The position numbers and the translations under genes were made by a program. Below are positions 9,101-21,320 of a stretch of 64,000 nt of DNA, piece after piece. The DNA is from Leptodactylus fallax (Eukaryota > Chordata > Amphibia > Anura > Leptodactylidae), in assembly GCA_947044405.1 (NCBI GenBank), contig CAMRHE010000333.1:496001-560000 (forward strand), given 5' to 3'. Below the pieces are notes generated by a model. The model had not been told where the DNA came from. It searched no databases and worked only from the letters and a program-made list of their open reading frames with translations. Position 1 is the first letter of the stretch, and every line of letters starts with the position of its first letter.

Positions 9101-11815
9101 AGCAATAATTAGCCCTGACCTCATCCTAATTAAAAACATGGAGGACAAACTTGTCTAATTTGTGATGATTACCATTATTTGCCGTAAAGGGGTCATCTGA
9201 GATTGGAAAAATATGTACAATGAGGTGAAATGCCATAAACAAGAAAAGATCCATTACTTACTAGGTAAATGCCCCACCTTCCCCATTTTTAGTCATTGTG
9301 TACTTGGCTGCATTATTGATGTCATATCTATAACCTAATCACAGAAGGTGTATAACCATTCCATCAAATTCTTATCAATCACAGAAGTCAACCATTAGGT
9401 CGTGATGCGTTCAGGTACAGAGATCTGGTTTGCCATGCTACTTATGTGCGATCGAGGCTGTTCCTATAGGGTACTGTTAACCACAGAATTAAAACAAGGT
9501 GTAATAGGTCCACGATTTTAATTTTACCCCGTGGTCAGTCAGGGTTATTTTAACAGCAGCTTAATAAAAATTATAGTGATTTTCTAGACCATTCACCTCT
9601 GTCATGTCTATAACATGTGACCACTACAGTTATCATTGGCCTCAGCATTTTTATTTTGTATTTTTTTTACACCTAGCTAGTTTTTTTCCACAATCTTGGA
9701 AAACCCTAAAACTTTTCTTGAAAGGAAAATTTTAGCAACTTATTACTGGTTTTCTCTCTTCGCACAGTGAGATCAGCAGCTTATTGAGAGAAGAGTATGA
9801 TCACATGGTAACTTGAGGATATCACATGATAACTGAGGATCTTACTACTCAGACTGCCCTGATTTTGTCCTCTCTCATGTCCAGTTGTCACTGGACAGCT
9901 ATTTGTCAATTTAGTCATCAGTTAGCATGCCAAAAGGCTAATTTACATATTATGCACTAAAAACTAAGGGAAGAATAGTGGAGGAACAGAACATCTTTAA
10001 AAAAAAAAAAAAAAAAAGATAGTAAAGTAAGGTAATTTGACACTTTTTGGGTGGTGGAAGGTTCTATGTAAGAAATTAAATCTAAACTATGGGCGACAAC
10101 GCAAGTTTTTCTGGTAGGCTCACTAATTTTGCAACAGAAACAGTTCTAGGAACAGTTGTACTTTGGTACTGCAGTACAGGACTACCACAATGTGCAAATA
10201 AGCCTTCAAGAAAAAAGTGTTATGCTACAAAGGTTTGTAATCTATACTAATCAAATTGGCCACTATTTGTTTGCGGCCCTTAGAAAAATCCCATCTACAA
10301 TCGCACATTCCTTTACATTAGACGTATATTCACTTGCATTGAATTGCACCACGTGATGAAGCTTACTATTAGACAATTTAACAAATTTTCCATGACCTTA
10401 AAATGCTTTACAAAATCTTTTTAACCAAATACCCCTCTATAAATAGTTCTAGTTCATTAAAAATAATCACTGCTCATTGCGTTCGCCAAACAAATCAAGC
10501 ATTCTTTATTCCTTTTATGATCTTTTAATTACGTTGTTTTTCATCTCTAGTTAACTCCAGCCGAGATAGCAGCAAGTTACTGTTAGACATATTTTGTTGA
10601 AAGCAGTTTTGGCACAAAAGCCTTGGTAAAAGTCTTCACTAATAGTAACTACTGAAAGCTATTTTTGTGCAAAAGGCAAATAAGAGAAAACACTACAAAT
10701 ATCTTCCAAATTATTAAAATGATTGCAAACACACAAATGTACACACATTCACCTATTAAGCTATACCATCCTGGCATAGCCACTATGGACCAAGGGTGAA
10801 ATAAAACCCAGTTGTAAAAAAATTATTAGTATTTTGCTATTGTACCATAATGACTGCTACTAAAAAGATACAAATTATTACCTTTTGTACTTATTCATAT
10901 GACAGAGGAGCTTTAAGGCCACCACTAGCAGCTTCTGGCAGCCTGAAGCTGCTGCAACAGCTGATCTGTGCAGAGTCTAGGTGATGGACCCTCACAAGTC
11001 ACAAACTGATGGCATATCCTGTGAAAAGGTCATTAGTATGAAAATTGATTTGGGGTGCAATACCCTTTTAATATTCCCCCCAAAGAAGTAACTTAAAGGG
11101 GTTGTTCAGGACCACAGTTTATTATACACCTGCAAAGATCAGTCCATTTGCAGTGTTTCCTCATGTGTATTGTCTGGAGTGAATTTCTTCAGTTCTAGTG
11201 ATGTACCACTCTCTCACTCTCTGCCCAAAATTGTTACATCACTGCTGGGGGGTCATCCAACTCTCTGCAGGAGCAAGGTGTCCTAATCACTAAGGGAAGT
11301 TGTAGTGGGAGAAAATGGGAAATGTAGTGGAAGGGAACAGGAGGCTGTAGGAAGTTCCAAGGAATGTTTCCTTAAGCTGATAATCGGGGGAATCAGGGAA
11401 GCAATACAATTTGGTATTAGGTATGTGGGTGTTATGGATAAAATATCAGTAAATAGCAGGATCTGGCTGATAACATAGAGCAGTAGAACTAGTTGTTTAA
11501 ATACTATACAGCGCTGAGAGGTAGGTCACAGACTCCCAAATGCCTTCACCAGTGCCAGCTGTGAAGCCAGATGGAATTGTGACAAATTTTGGGTCCAAGT
11601 TATCAGAACAGAAGCTGTAAAAGAAATAAACGCTCCACAATCAGAAACCAAACCAGAACCCAGGATAAATTTACAAGGCAGATAGAAATCAGGAGGATAA
11701 ATCAGGAGAGTGAACGTCCAGGCTAATAGTCAGATTCTAGAGGTCATGTTCAAGCCCAAGGTCAGGATTAAGCTGTGCAGTGCAAATAATCATGTTATCA
11801 AAACCAAACTAGTTA
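9101..11815. other. No gene seen; AT-rich intergenic, MITE-like start at 11095
   Basis: No coding sequence longer than short chance frames is supported. There is an A-run at about 9998-10017. A TTAAAGGGGTTGTTCAGG motif at 11094 looks like the left end of a TTAA MITE, but its partner end was not identified. The rest appears to be unique or very old repeat sequence. Confidence 0.4.
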
Positions 11816-12870
11816 CACTGATGAGTAAAAGGGTAACAATGTTTTGAACTTTTGACTTTCAGGCTCTATATCTCACCATCCACTACAGCTGAGAATGTGA
11901 GACTACCATCACTTTATAGACAATCATCTTGGCTATCTCACATATAAATTTGGCTTGCAACTATTTAGCATTTGATTAGTTATGCAGATTCTTATTTAAT
12001 TTTTAGTATTTTTTAAATCCACCTTTGGCTTTCAACACTGCCTGAATTTTTCTGGGTATGCTCTCGATTAGATTCAAACAAGTCTTGACCAAAAACTGAT
12101 CCCAGGTGTCTTATACTTGTTCCCAATGTTGTTGCATACTGGTCGAATCACTTGGGTACGAATACTGCTTTTTCCTCAACTATACCCACACATGTTTGAT
12201 TGGGTTGAGGTCTGGGGGCTAATCCAGCACCTCTACCTCGTTGTGTGCTTCGGGTCATTGTCCTGCTGGAACTCTATGTCATCATTTTCATGTCCATAGT
12301 ACTCAAGTGTACTAAGTAACTCATCTTGTAGGATACTCACATATAGCTCAGCACTGAGACCACCATCCTGGTCCTGGTCAAGTATCCAATGCAGAAAACG
12401 TAACAGTTCCTTCAATTTCTGGATCTATTAGCCTCCTTTATCTTGTTTCTTCGAGAATCATTAGCACCCATCAGAGCCTATTGACTTTCGACTCATTGCG
12501 CCAAATCACCCTTTTCCAATCTTCTAGTGTCCACTTTTCATACTTTTTTGCAAACTCGAGACAACGCTTTTTATGATATTGAAATGGAGGCTTCTTCACC
12601 ATTTTTTTTTAGGCCACCATTCCAGACTTGTGTAACGCACATCACACGGTGCTTGCATGAACGTCTGTGATCTCACTATGACGAAGCATACAAGCCAACT
12701 CCACTGCAGAGTTTGTCGTGCCAGAATTGATAGACCTTGTGATGAGTCGACTTGTTGACTCATATATTTGCCTCGCTATTTTGTCTAGACATCCACCTCT
12801 TGGCTTTCGAATGGATGAACGGACTTCTTTTTGTATTCTTCCAACTGTCATGGAACTCACATGATTACAC
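11816..12870 (-). mobile_element. Decayed Tc1/mariner element
   Basis: The left terminus follows TA at 11814-11815 and reads CACTGATGAGTAAAAGGG, a terminus type I recall from Tc1/mariner elements. Minus-strand fragments of the transposase are recognisable. An N-terminal helix-turn-helix piece lies at 12860-12642 (RKPRGGCLDKIARQI). Near 12415-12233 is YVSILQDELLSTLEYYG followed by the catalytic Asp in EFQQDNDPKHTTR. Segments between them are in other frames or damaged. No right terminal repeat is found, so the right limit is approximate. Confidence 0.7.
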
Positions 12871-14038
12871 CTGTCCCTCTCACAAATTTATTCAAGAACC
12901 CCCAGTTCTCAAATTGTATGGAAATGTCTCCATTGTTTGCCCCACCAGGGAGCCCCACCTCAAATTCAGCATGGGGGTCTCCAACCAGAGTTTTCAGTTT
13001 TTGTCTGAGTTTGAGGAGAATGATCATACCTAGTATATTTATGGGCAACTGCAGAACTTTAGACCATCCCTCATACCCATGGTTCTATTTATGATACAAT
13101 CACCCATACTTAGTGGTAATGCCCAAGTCTCTTTGTTTGGGGGTGGAAAGAGTAATCTTCTTAAATAGCAACTCATAATGGCCATAGACATGTTGGTCTC
13201 CCATGAAAACCAAACCCACTGCTACACATTGTATGGCAAGTGAGCAGTGTGGCTCCTGGGATGTAAACATTACCGGAGCCATGCTGTCCCAGAACAACTG
13301 ATCTACAACGGTAATGGCTTTAGGACCCCTGCAGAACCAAAATTCATGGTCTATCCTAAGGATAATCCATATGAAAGGACAATACTAAAAAAGGTAGATA
13401 TCCCCTTCATTATTTTGAGATTTTTTACTGAAACTAAAATGCCAGTTTAGCAGGGTTGCATCAGGTGGATATTCAGTAACATGGCCATTTACTCATGCTT
13501 TGCAGTAGAAATGTAAAATGAAGGCTTTATCTCTCAGAGACATCAGTATATTTGTTGATAATATCAATTTGACAGTTTCTAATACTCATTCTTTGACATT
13601 AGAAGTCATCAAGTTTATTATAACAACATTCCTGCTATCTTCATGACTTATCTTGTAAGCAGTTGTGAAACCGCAGTCATTGCTTGACTTAACAGAGTAT
13701 CAACAGGAAATGTCAGAGCCTTTACCAAATGAAATATGTATTAAAGTGCTCTGTGTTGTCATTGCCTCAGACTTTCCACAATCAATCTTTATTGTGGTAA
13801 ATTCACATGTACTATGGAATGTAAGGCAAGTGTTACATGAAGTGAAGGATACTGATGAATAGAGACCTGCGTAAACTGCTGCAATCATGAATACCATATG
13901 GGCATGGCCTATGTACTGTATCTACATTTGTGCTGTTCATAGTTTCCATGTCTATATTAGTTTACAAGTGATTTTTTTTAATGGTTGCAAAGTTGGTTTT
14001 AAAGTAGTTGTACCTTGCACCATTAAACTGCCAACAAG
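12871..14038. other. No gene seen
   Basis: Several short open frames overlap on both strands here, but none resembles a known protein and none has a convincing splice context. Some text, such as the block near 12930-13300, could be an old repeat. I see nothing else that I can name. Confidence 0.4.
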
Positions 14039-14040
14039 TA

Positions 14041-15643
14041 CAGTGCCTTGCAAAGGTATTCATACCCCATGAACTTTTTCACATTTTGTGACCTTACAAC
14101 CACAAACTTAAATGTATTTTATTGAGATTTTAAGTTATAACCAACACAAAGTAGCAGATAATTGTTAAGCGAAAGGAAAATGATACATGTTTTTCAAAAT
14201 GTTAATCAAATAAAAATCTGAAAAGTGTAACGTACAAAAGTATTCAGCCCCCCTATATTAATACTTTGTAGAGCCACCTTTCGCTGCAATTACAGCTGCA
14301 AGTCTTTTGGGGTATGTTTCTAACAGTTTTGCGCATCTAGAGATTGAGATTTTTCCCCATTCTTCTTTACAAACTAGCTCAAACTCAGCCAGATTGGATG
14401 GAAAGTGTCTGTGAACAGCAATTTTCATGTCTTGCCACAGATGCTCAATGGGATTTAGGTCTGGACTTGGACTAGGCCATTCTAACACATGAATATTCTG
14501 TGATCTAAACCATTCCATTGTAGCTCTGGCTGTATGTTTGGGGTCATTGTCTTGCTGGAAGGTGAATCTCCTTCCCAGTCTCAAATCTTTTGCAACAGGT
14601 TTTCTTCCAGGATTGTATTTAGCTCCATCTATCTTCCCGTCAACTCTGACCAGCTTCCCTGTCCCTGCTGAAGAAAAGCCTCCCCGCAGCATGATGCTGC
14701 CACCACCATGTTTCACAGTGGGGATGGTGTGTTCAGGGTGATGAGCAGTGTTACTTTTCCACCACACATAGTGCTTTGTATTTAGGTCAAAAAGTTCAAC
14801 TTTGGTCTCATCTGACCAGAGCACCTTCTTCAACATGTTTGCTGTGTCCCCTATATGGCTTGTGGCAAACTGCAAATGGCATTTCTTATGTCTTTCTTTC
14901 AACAATAGTTTTCTTCTTTCCACTCTTCCGTAAAGGCCAGATATGTGGAGTGCATGACTTCTAGTTGTCCTGTGGACAGATTCACCCACCTGAGCTGTGG
15001 TTTTCTGCAGCTCCTCCGAAGTGACAATGGGCCTCTTGGCTGCTTCTCTGACCAGTACTCTCCTTTCTCGATCTGTCAGTTTAGGTGGACAGCCATGTTT
15101 TGATTGGTTTGCAGTTGTAGAATACTTTTTCCATTTTTGGATGATGGATTGAACAGTGCTCCTTGGAATGCTCAAAGATTGGGATATGTTTTATAACCTA
15201 ACTCTGCTTTAAACTTCTCCACAACTTTATCTCTGACCTGTCTGGTGAGTTCATTGGTCTTCATGATGCTGTTTGTTCAGTAGTATTCTCTAACAAACCA
15301 CTGAGGCCTTCACAGAACAGGTGTATTTATACTGAGACTAAATTACACACAGCTGGACTCTATTAACTAATTAAGTGACTTCTGAAGGCAATTGATTGCA
15401 CTGGATATTATTTAGAGGTATCAGAGTACAGGGGGCTGAATACGTTTGCACGTCACACTTTTCAGATTTTTATTTGATTAAAATTTTGAAAACCATGTAT
15501 CTTTTTCGTCCCACTTCACAATTATCTGCTACTTTGTGTTGGTCTTTCACTTAAAATCTCAATAAAATACTTTTAAGTTTGTGGTTGTAAGGTGAGAAAA
15601 TGTGAAAAGGTTCACGGGGTATAAATACTTTTGCAAGCCACTG
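14041..15643 (-). mobile_element. Nearly complete Tc1 element with long terminal inverted repeats
   Basis: The element is bounded by TA at 14039-14040 and 15644-15645. The left end reads CAGTGCCTTGCAAAGGTATT and the right end, reverse complemented, reads CAGTGGCTTGCAAAAGTATT. The inverted repeats extend about 210 bases with moderate divergence, sharing for example CAACACAAAGTAGCAGATAA. At 1603 bases it has the expected size for Tc1. It encodes a transposase on the minus strand. Confidence 0.93.
14258..15263 (-). pseudogene. Tc1 transposase, almost full length with one N-terminal frameshift
   Basis: The natural start is at 15263 (MKTNELTRQVRDKVVEKF). After about 27 residues, at roughly 15185, an apparent 1-base loss shifts the frame before the SQSLSIPRSTVQSIIQKWK helix-turn-helix motif. 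From there 305 codons stay open to a stop at 14258. Catalytic residues are in VLWSDETKVELF (first Asp), FQQDNDPKHTARA (second Asp) and [15 protein letters not shown] (Glu), an intact DD34E set. Around residue 195 of the open part a dozen residues are out of frame: another frame reads ILEENLLQK, a conserved Tc1 motif. A compensating pair of indels must therefore be present. The protein is likely inactive. Confidence 0.9.
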
Positions 15644-15645
15644 TA

Positions 15646-15822
15646 TTTGTCTGCTGTGACCAGTGATTGACTGAGCGAGAATTTTGTGAATGTCTGCGAA
15701 GTAGGGACCAGTGGGGACCTGGTAAACATTGGAACAGGAGCAGAGGGGGAGTAGCGTGCACTGATTTATTTTTATTCCCCTGATAATCCCCTATAATAAC
15801 ATTTGTTTTTGTTTATATATAT
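15646..15822. other. Short spacer between Tc1 and LTR
   Basis: There is no gene. The stretch ends in a TA-rich run that may represent the LTR insertion target. Confidence 0.4.
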
Positions 15823-16258
15823 TGTGAGAGTATGAACCTAGAGGGCGCTAGGGAGCGACCCAGGCCAGCCCTGAAAAGGCCCTCAGCCACACCTTTGGGT
15901 GGGGCGTGTATCTCCAGAAGGCTGGAGAAACCTGCTTGGAGCAGGAAATGGTGGACCGGCCTAGGACAGAGAGGCAGTCTGTCCCAGAGGGCTTGGATCC
16001 AGAGAAGACTTACAAAGACGAAGTCAGGCTCTTATTGCCCCAGAGGCTAGTTAGGGACTCAAGGAGTCAGTGAGTGCCCTAACTGTGGCATAGGTTTTGT
16101 TTGTTGTTTTGTTATGTTGCCCTTAAGCTGTAATAAAGCCACTTTGTTTTAAATTGGCACCGTCTGAACGCTGTCTCACCAGCGCCCAGTACCACAAACC
16201 ACCGCTGTTGGGACCAGGAGCCGGCCGCCATTTGAGTCTAATTCCCCAAGTTGTCACA
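15823..16258 (+). mobile_element. Solo LTR
   Basis: The 436-base unit begins TGTGAGAG and ends TTGTCACA, giving the TG...CA ends of a long terminal repeat. Both sides have an ATATAT flank compatible with a short target duplication, although the AT-rich context makes that weak evidence. An AATAAA polyadenylation signal lies at 16132-16137, about 125 bases before the end. No primer binding site, gag or pol is adjacent, so it is a solo LTR. The 72-codon frame at 15832-16050 lies in the LTR and is not considered a gene. Confidence 0.65.
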
Positions 16259-17853
16259 ATATATATTATACTAAGGTACCTCTGGCACTATATGAGGGCA
16301 ACTCTTTGGCAGACACTTTGGGGACACCTTTATGGCAGTCACTCTGGGGGTATTTGAGGCATAGTAGGAGCTTATCTGAGTACATAACACCAATGAATAT
16401 TCTAGGGATTTAAGGTAGGCAAATTGCTTTAAATGACTTTTCCCATCTCCTTCTCTCACTAGTTTGCCTGTTGTCTTTTCTTCTCACTTCCTGTATCCTT
16501 CAGCGAATTGGTGGGTGGGCTTTGACTGTTTGATAAACAGGATACTATGAAGTACCTCAATAGATATAGACACTCCCTTTACCATGAGAGATTATTTATT
16601 ATGTTTAGTAGAAATCTAATATAAATGCAAATGAATAATATGCACAGTAAATGTGTATTATATTACACAGGTATTTATACAACACTTATGCAGACAATGG
16701 CTTGCAGTAAACTCAATGCTATCTTTGTGTTTACATTGAAAGATAACATTACATTTATCAGCAAACTGCAATTAGCTGATCTGATTGTCCAGACTGCAAA
16801 GCAGCAAGAGAACTCAGCCCCCCCCCCCCCCAGAGAGTAGTGAATCAATGTCATCTGACCTGTTATCAGATATAGGGCGGGGACCAAGGAAACGATTTGT
16901 AAACAATAGGAGGAATAATTTGACATAGCAGGCAAATGAAGCAGCATTGCTAAAGCAATGTATTTAGGAAAGCTATTGAATTTACATAAGTTAGCAGTAT
17001 AGATAGGATCCTTGAGATGGGAATACCCCTTAAGGTTGGCAGACAGCCAGTGGCTTAAATAAAAAAAAACTGTGAAGAGATAAATTTGCATGGCATGAGA
17101 GTGTATTCTTTGAAAATGTTGCCATGTTGCACTACATGGTTTTGTAGGAGTATACTGTTTTTTAATTTAAAGATTTTGGAGGATATATGTGTTTTATGTT
17201 TCATATTATTTATTTGTTTCTACATGCTGTAGCAGTCTGTTAGCCAATGAGCCACTATAGATGCTGTGCACTAAACATTATAGTACGGAAACATTGTATT
17301 GCAGGTAGAAAATAGAACCTTGACCTCAAGTGACTCCTAAAAGTTATTTCTCTTTTTCAGGACTTGTACATAGGTGCACAAAAGAGTAAAAAATAGTGTA
17401 GAGTTTGGATCCTTGTTGTCAAAAAAATGTGACTCTCAGTGGAGTTTCCCTAATGCAGTAGTTTTCAACCAGTGTAACAAACATTTTTTTTTTTTTTACT
17501 TTTTGTGTAATTTGTAAAACCTCCCTTACATTAAATATCTAGTACGGATTCCCCTCTATTTTCCTTCAATCATTAGTGATTTTTGCTTTCGCTTTGTCAT
17601 AGTTCTCACTATCTAGTATGCAAAAATGTAGTTCAAAACCATTGTTACAGAGTGGTAAACGTTTTCGGCAGTAATGCCTTCATCAGACTCTAAGGCAATG
17701 ATACATAGTATGTATAATAGACTGGTATAGGCGAGAAGTCAGTCAATAGTAGTTCATACTTTTTCAAAAAATCCACTTTGTGGGAAAAGTCTCCTCGGAT
17801 AACATGCATGCAGAATTTCCAGGAGAAATGTTTGCAAGCAGGACACCGCCATT
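16259..17853. other. No gene seen; old repeats
   Basis: A C-run occurs at about 16819-16830. A minus-strand open frame of 138 codons at 17091-16675 crosses it and shows no family resemblance, so it is not called. Around 17458 a CAGTAGTTTTCAACCAGTG motif resembles a hAT-type end, but no partner was found. The sequence just before 17846 is the target site of the composite hAT element. Confidence 0.4.
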
Positions 17854-18299
17854 CAGGCTCGGACTGGCCCACTGGGGAACCGGTGAATCCCCCGTGGGCC
17901 CCGAGCCCCGACTATTGGTCCAAATTTTGCCAATGCAAATGCATTAGTCAGGGGCCCGATCAGGATGTTCATGGGCCCGATCATGCCCCTGACCAATGCA
18001 TTTGGGCAGGGCTGCTTTAACCATAATGCCAGCGGTACACTTGCACCGGGTCCTATGAGATTGGAGGCCCCCTTTGGACAGTGGGACAGTCCTGCATTTG
18101 CTGTCCTGCGCAGTCCCAACTTCAGCTCATCAGCGTCCTCTCAGGACACCGGAGAGTTGAAGACAGCGATGTATCTAGCAGGGGGAGAAGGGGCCGTCTG
18201 CATGCAGGATGGTGCAATGACGTCATAGCATTGCGCTTCCTGTGGTGAGACGTCCTGTCTGTGCACCTCACAGAGAAGATAGACGGTGGCAGCGGAGCA

Positions 18300-18480
18300 G
18301 CAAGATGAGTATAAGTTCTTATATATATGGCATAAAGGCCCATTAGGGGTCATTATTCTTATAAGGGGGAGATTATTTATATAAGGGGCATAGAAAATAT
18401 AAAGGGTCATTGGGAGTATTATTACTATAGGGGGAAGATAATTTATGTAAGGGTGCTTAAAGAATATAAGGGATGCATAT
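18300..18480. repeat. Minisatellite with ATAAGGGGGAGATTATTTATATAAGG unit, left part
   Basis: Units of about 55-60 bases contain TATAAGGGGGAGATTATTTA, CATAGAAAATATA and GGGTCATTGGGAGTATTA. The same units continue at 19848-20400 on the other side of a Tc1 copy, so the array was a single block before that insertion. Confidence 0.65.
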
Positions 18481-18495
18481 ATATATATATATATA

Positions 18496-18542
<47 letters not shown>

Positions 18543-18560
18543 TACAGTATATATATATAT
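18477..18560. repeat. (TA)n(CA)n(TA)n microsatellite
   Basis: An alternating AT tract is followed by about 43 bases of (CA)n and a second TA tract. The Tc1 copy that starts at 18562 sits at the edge of this TA-rich tract, as expected for a TA-targeting element. Confidence 0.95.
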
Positions 18561-18561
18561 A

Positions 18562-19846
18562 CAGTACAGACCAAAAGTTTGGACACACCTTCTCATTCCA
18601 AGAGTTTTCTGTATTTTCATGACTATAAAAATTGTAGATTCACACTGAAGGCATCAAAACTATGAATTAACACATGTGGAATTATATACTTAACAAAAAA
18701 GTGTGAAACAACTGAAAATATGTCTTATATTCTAGGTTCTTCAAAGTAGCCACCTTTTGCTTTGATTACTGCTTTGCACACTCTTGGCATTCTCTTGATG
18801 AGCTTCAAGAGGTAGTCACCTGAAATGGTTTTCACTTCACAGGTGTGCCCTGTCAGGTTTAATAAGTGGGATTTCTTGCCTTATAAATGGGGTTGGGACC
18901 ATCAGTTGTGTTGTTCAGAAGTCATGTGGATACACAGCTGATAGTCCTACTGAATGGAGTGTTAGAATTTGTATTATGGCAAGAAAAAAGCAGCTAAGTA
19001 AAGAAAAACGAGTGGCCATCATTACTTTAAGAAATGAAGGTCAGTCAGTCTGAAAAATTGGGAAAACTTTGAAAGTGTCCCCAAGTGCAGTGGCCAAAAC
19101 CATCAAGCGCTACAAAGAAACTGGCTCACATAAGGACCGCCCCAGGAAAGGAAGACCAAGAGTCACCTCTGCTGCGGAGGATAAGTTCACCTGAGTCACC
19201 AGCCTCAGAAATCGCAGGTTAACAGCAGCTCAGATTAGAGACCAGGTCAATGCCACACAGAGTTCTAGCAGCAGACACATCTCTACAACAACTGTTAAGA
19301 GGAGACTGTGTGCAGCAGGCCTTCATGGTAAAATAGCTGCTAGGAAACCACTGCTAAGGACAGGCAACAAGCAGAAGAGACTTGTTTGGGCTAAATAACA
19401 CAAGGAATGGACATTAGACCTATGGAAATCTGTGCTTTGGTCTGATGAGTCCAAATTTGAGATCTTTGGTTCCAACCACCATGTCTTTGTGCGACGCAGA
19501 AAAGGTGAACGAATGGACTCTACATGCCTGGTTCCCACCGTGAAGCATGGAGGAGGAGGTGTGATGGTGTGGGGGTGCTTTGCTGGTGACACTGTTGGGG
19601 ATTTATTCAAAATTGAAGGAATACTGAACCAGCATGGTTACCACAGCATCTTGCAGCGGCATGCTATTCCATCCGGTTTACGTTTAGTTGGACCATGATT
19701 TATTTTTCAACAGGACAATGACCCCCAAACACACCTCCAGACTGTGTAAGGGCTATTTGACCAAGAAGGAGAGTGATGGGGTGCTACGCCAGATGATCTG
19801 GCCTCCACAGTCACCAGACCTGAAACCAAACTTTTGGTCTGTACTG
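18562..19846 (+). mobile_element. Tc1 element, 3' part of transposase deleted
   Basis: The termini CAGTACAGACCAAAAGTTTG (left) and CAAACTTTTGGTCTGTACTG (right) are perfect inverted repeats over about 20 bases. They are flanked by TA at 18560-18561 and 19847-19848. The right terminal repeat directly follows the SPDLKP coding motif, so roughly the last 70 codons and 3' subterminal region are missing. The element sits in a minisatellite inside the composite hAT. Confidence 0.92.
18977..19828 (+). pseudogene. Tc1 transposase with stops, C-terminally truncated
   Basis: The frame starts at 18977 with MARKKQLSKEKRVAIITL and shows the helix-turn-helix region (KVSPSAVAKTIKRYKETG, RPRKGRPRVTS). In-frame stops interrupt it near 19052, 19192, 19396 and 19696. 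Catalytic motifs are VLWSDESKFEIFG (first Asp, about 19432), KHGGGGVMVWGCFAGD, FIFQQDNDPKHTSRL (second Asp, about 19705) and SPDLKP where the Glu block should follow. The Glu itself is lost with the deleted end. It is inactive. Confidence 0.88.
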
Positions 19847-19847
19847 T

Positions 19848-20420
19848 ATAATGTGGCTTATTTCTGGGGGAGATTATTTATATAAGGGATCTGGAAGAAT
19901 ATAAGAGACATTATTTATAAAAGGGTCATTGGGGACTTTATTCCTATAAGGGGGAGATCATTTATATAAGGGACATAGAAAATATAAGGGGTCATTGGGA
20001 GTCTTATTACTATAGGGGGAAGATAATTTATTATTTATATATATATATATCTGTATATATATATATTATAAATTAAATGTGGGGCCCCTTATATTATTTC
20101 AGCCCCCTTATATAAATTATCTTCACCCTATAGTAATAAGACTCCCAGTGACCCCTTATATTCTCTGTGCTCCTTATATAAATGATCTCCCCCCTGCCCC
20201 AGTAATAATGCCCCCTAATGACCCCTTATAGGGGGCATTATTACTGGGGGGAGATTATTTAAATAAGGGGGCTTAAAGAATATAAGGGACATTATTTATA
20301 AAAGGGGTCGTTACTGGGGTCATTAATATAAGGAGGCATTAGGGGAGCAGTATTTATGTCAGGGGGCATAATATAAGGGGGCAATTGGGCAGTGTTAAAT
20401 TAAGGAGCACTTGGGCTTTA
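19848..20420. repeat. Minisatellite, right part, with internal inverted copies
   Basis: The ATAAGGGGGAGATTATTTA-type units resume directly after the Tc1. Around 20080-20220 the complementary version appears (CCCCTTATATTATTTCAGCC, CTTATATAAATGATCTCCCC), then the direct orientation returns. The array thus holds inverted segments capable of forming a hairpin. A TA microsatellite lies at about 20037-20068. Confidence 0.6.
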
Positions 20421-20429
20421 TAACAAGGC

Positions 20430-20760
20430 TCTTACAACTCATTTTTATTGATGATCAGTCCTCAGGATAGACCATCGATAAGAGATCAGGGGTTATGACA
20501 CTTGGGACCCCACTGATCAGCTGTATGAAAGGGCCATGGTGCACAGTGACCCCTTCTCAGTTTATATTGCACGCTGTACAGTTTGATAGTGACCGTGTGA
20601 TGTATAGGACGAGGCTGTAGTTACATTGCATGGCCACTATGAAAGGAACGATACAATGTAAACAGAGAAGGGCTCATGGTGCTAGTACAAGTGCTGTGGT
20701 CCCCTTCAAACAGCTGATCAGCGGGGGTCCCGAGTGTCAGAACTCCAGTGATTTTTTTTA
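20430..20760. repeat. MITE-like dispersed repeat (CTCAGGATAG type)
   Basis: The block contains GTCCTCAGGATAGACCATCGA, ACCCCACTGATCAGCTGTATG and a later CAGCTGATCAGCGGGGGTCCC. The inverted CTGATCAGCTG-rich ends resemble 23121-23460, so both are probably copies of one palindromic non-autonomous family. Non-coding. Confidence 0.5.
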
Positions 20761-21059
20761 TTGAAAAAGGAGCCAAAGATGTTTGTGTTGCAAACTTTAC
20801 AAAGACGAGTTACAACTTGAAGAAAAAGTAGCCATGGCGGTCCAGTCCAGATAGAGACAGAATGTGAATTATTACAGTCAGAGACGTCACCTGTAAGTCG
20901 TAAAATGTTTCCTGTGCTGTATTCACCTGAATTGTCTGCAGAGCCCTGTGCAGAGTCTGTAGTTACAACTATGATGATGCAGGGAGCCGTCTGCTCTGTG
21001 AAGACTCTGGACTAGAACAGCAGGGGAGCGAGGAAAGGTGAGTATTGGTGTTTTTTTTT

Positions 21060-21320
21060 TTTTTTTTTTTGGTAGGAGAGGAACATAATATTGTGGGGGC
21101 AATTTGAGGTGGACATTAAACTGTGAGGGTAGGTGGAGGGGGAAATTATACTGAGGGGGACATTAAACTGGGGGAAACATTAAACTGTGTATACACAGTT
21201 TATACACTTGAAGGGGGACATTATGCTGTGGGGGCAGATGGACGGGGACATTAAACTGGGGGATAGCTGGAGGGAGACATTATATTGTATGGGCCACTAG
21301 GGAGACATTATAATTTGTGA
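21060..21320. repeat. Minisatellite related to the array at 6170-6560
   Basis: Units with GGACATTAAACTG, GGGGGACATTA and AGCTGGAGGGAGACATTA recur every 30-40 bases. The unit is the same as in the repeat at 6170-6560. Both arrays follow a GGTGAGTATTGGTG or GATACTCACC motif with a T-run, so the array may be part of a common parent element. Confidence 0.6.

Noticed and set aside
15832..16050. 72-codon + strand open frame
   Set aside because: It lies within the solo LTR and has no resemblance to a known protein.
16675..17091. Minus-strand open frame of 138 codons
   Set aside because: It crosses a G/C homopolymer, shows no domain, and has no splice or promoter context.
17458..17480. hAT-type left end CAGTAGTTTTCAACCAGTG
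   Set aside because: No inverted partner or target duplication was found, so it is kept only as a remark in the intergenic description.
18141..18665. Open frames across the TA/CA microsatellite
   Set aside because: Simple repeats give artificial Cys-Val or Thr-His runs. Not genes.
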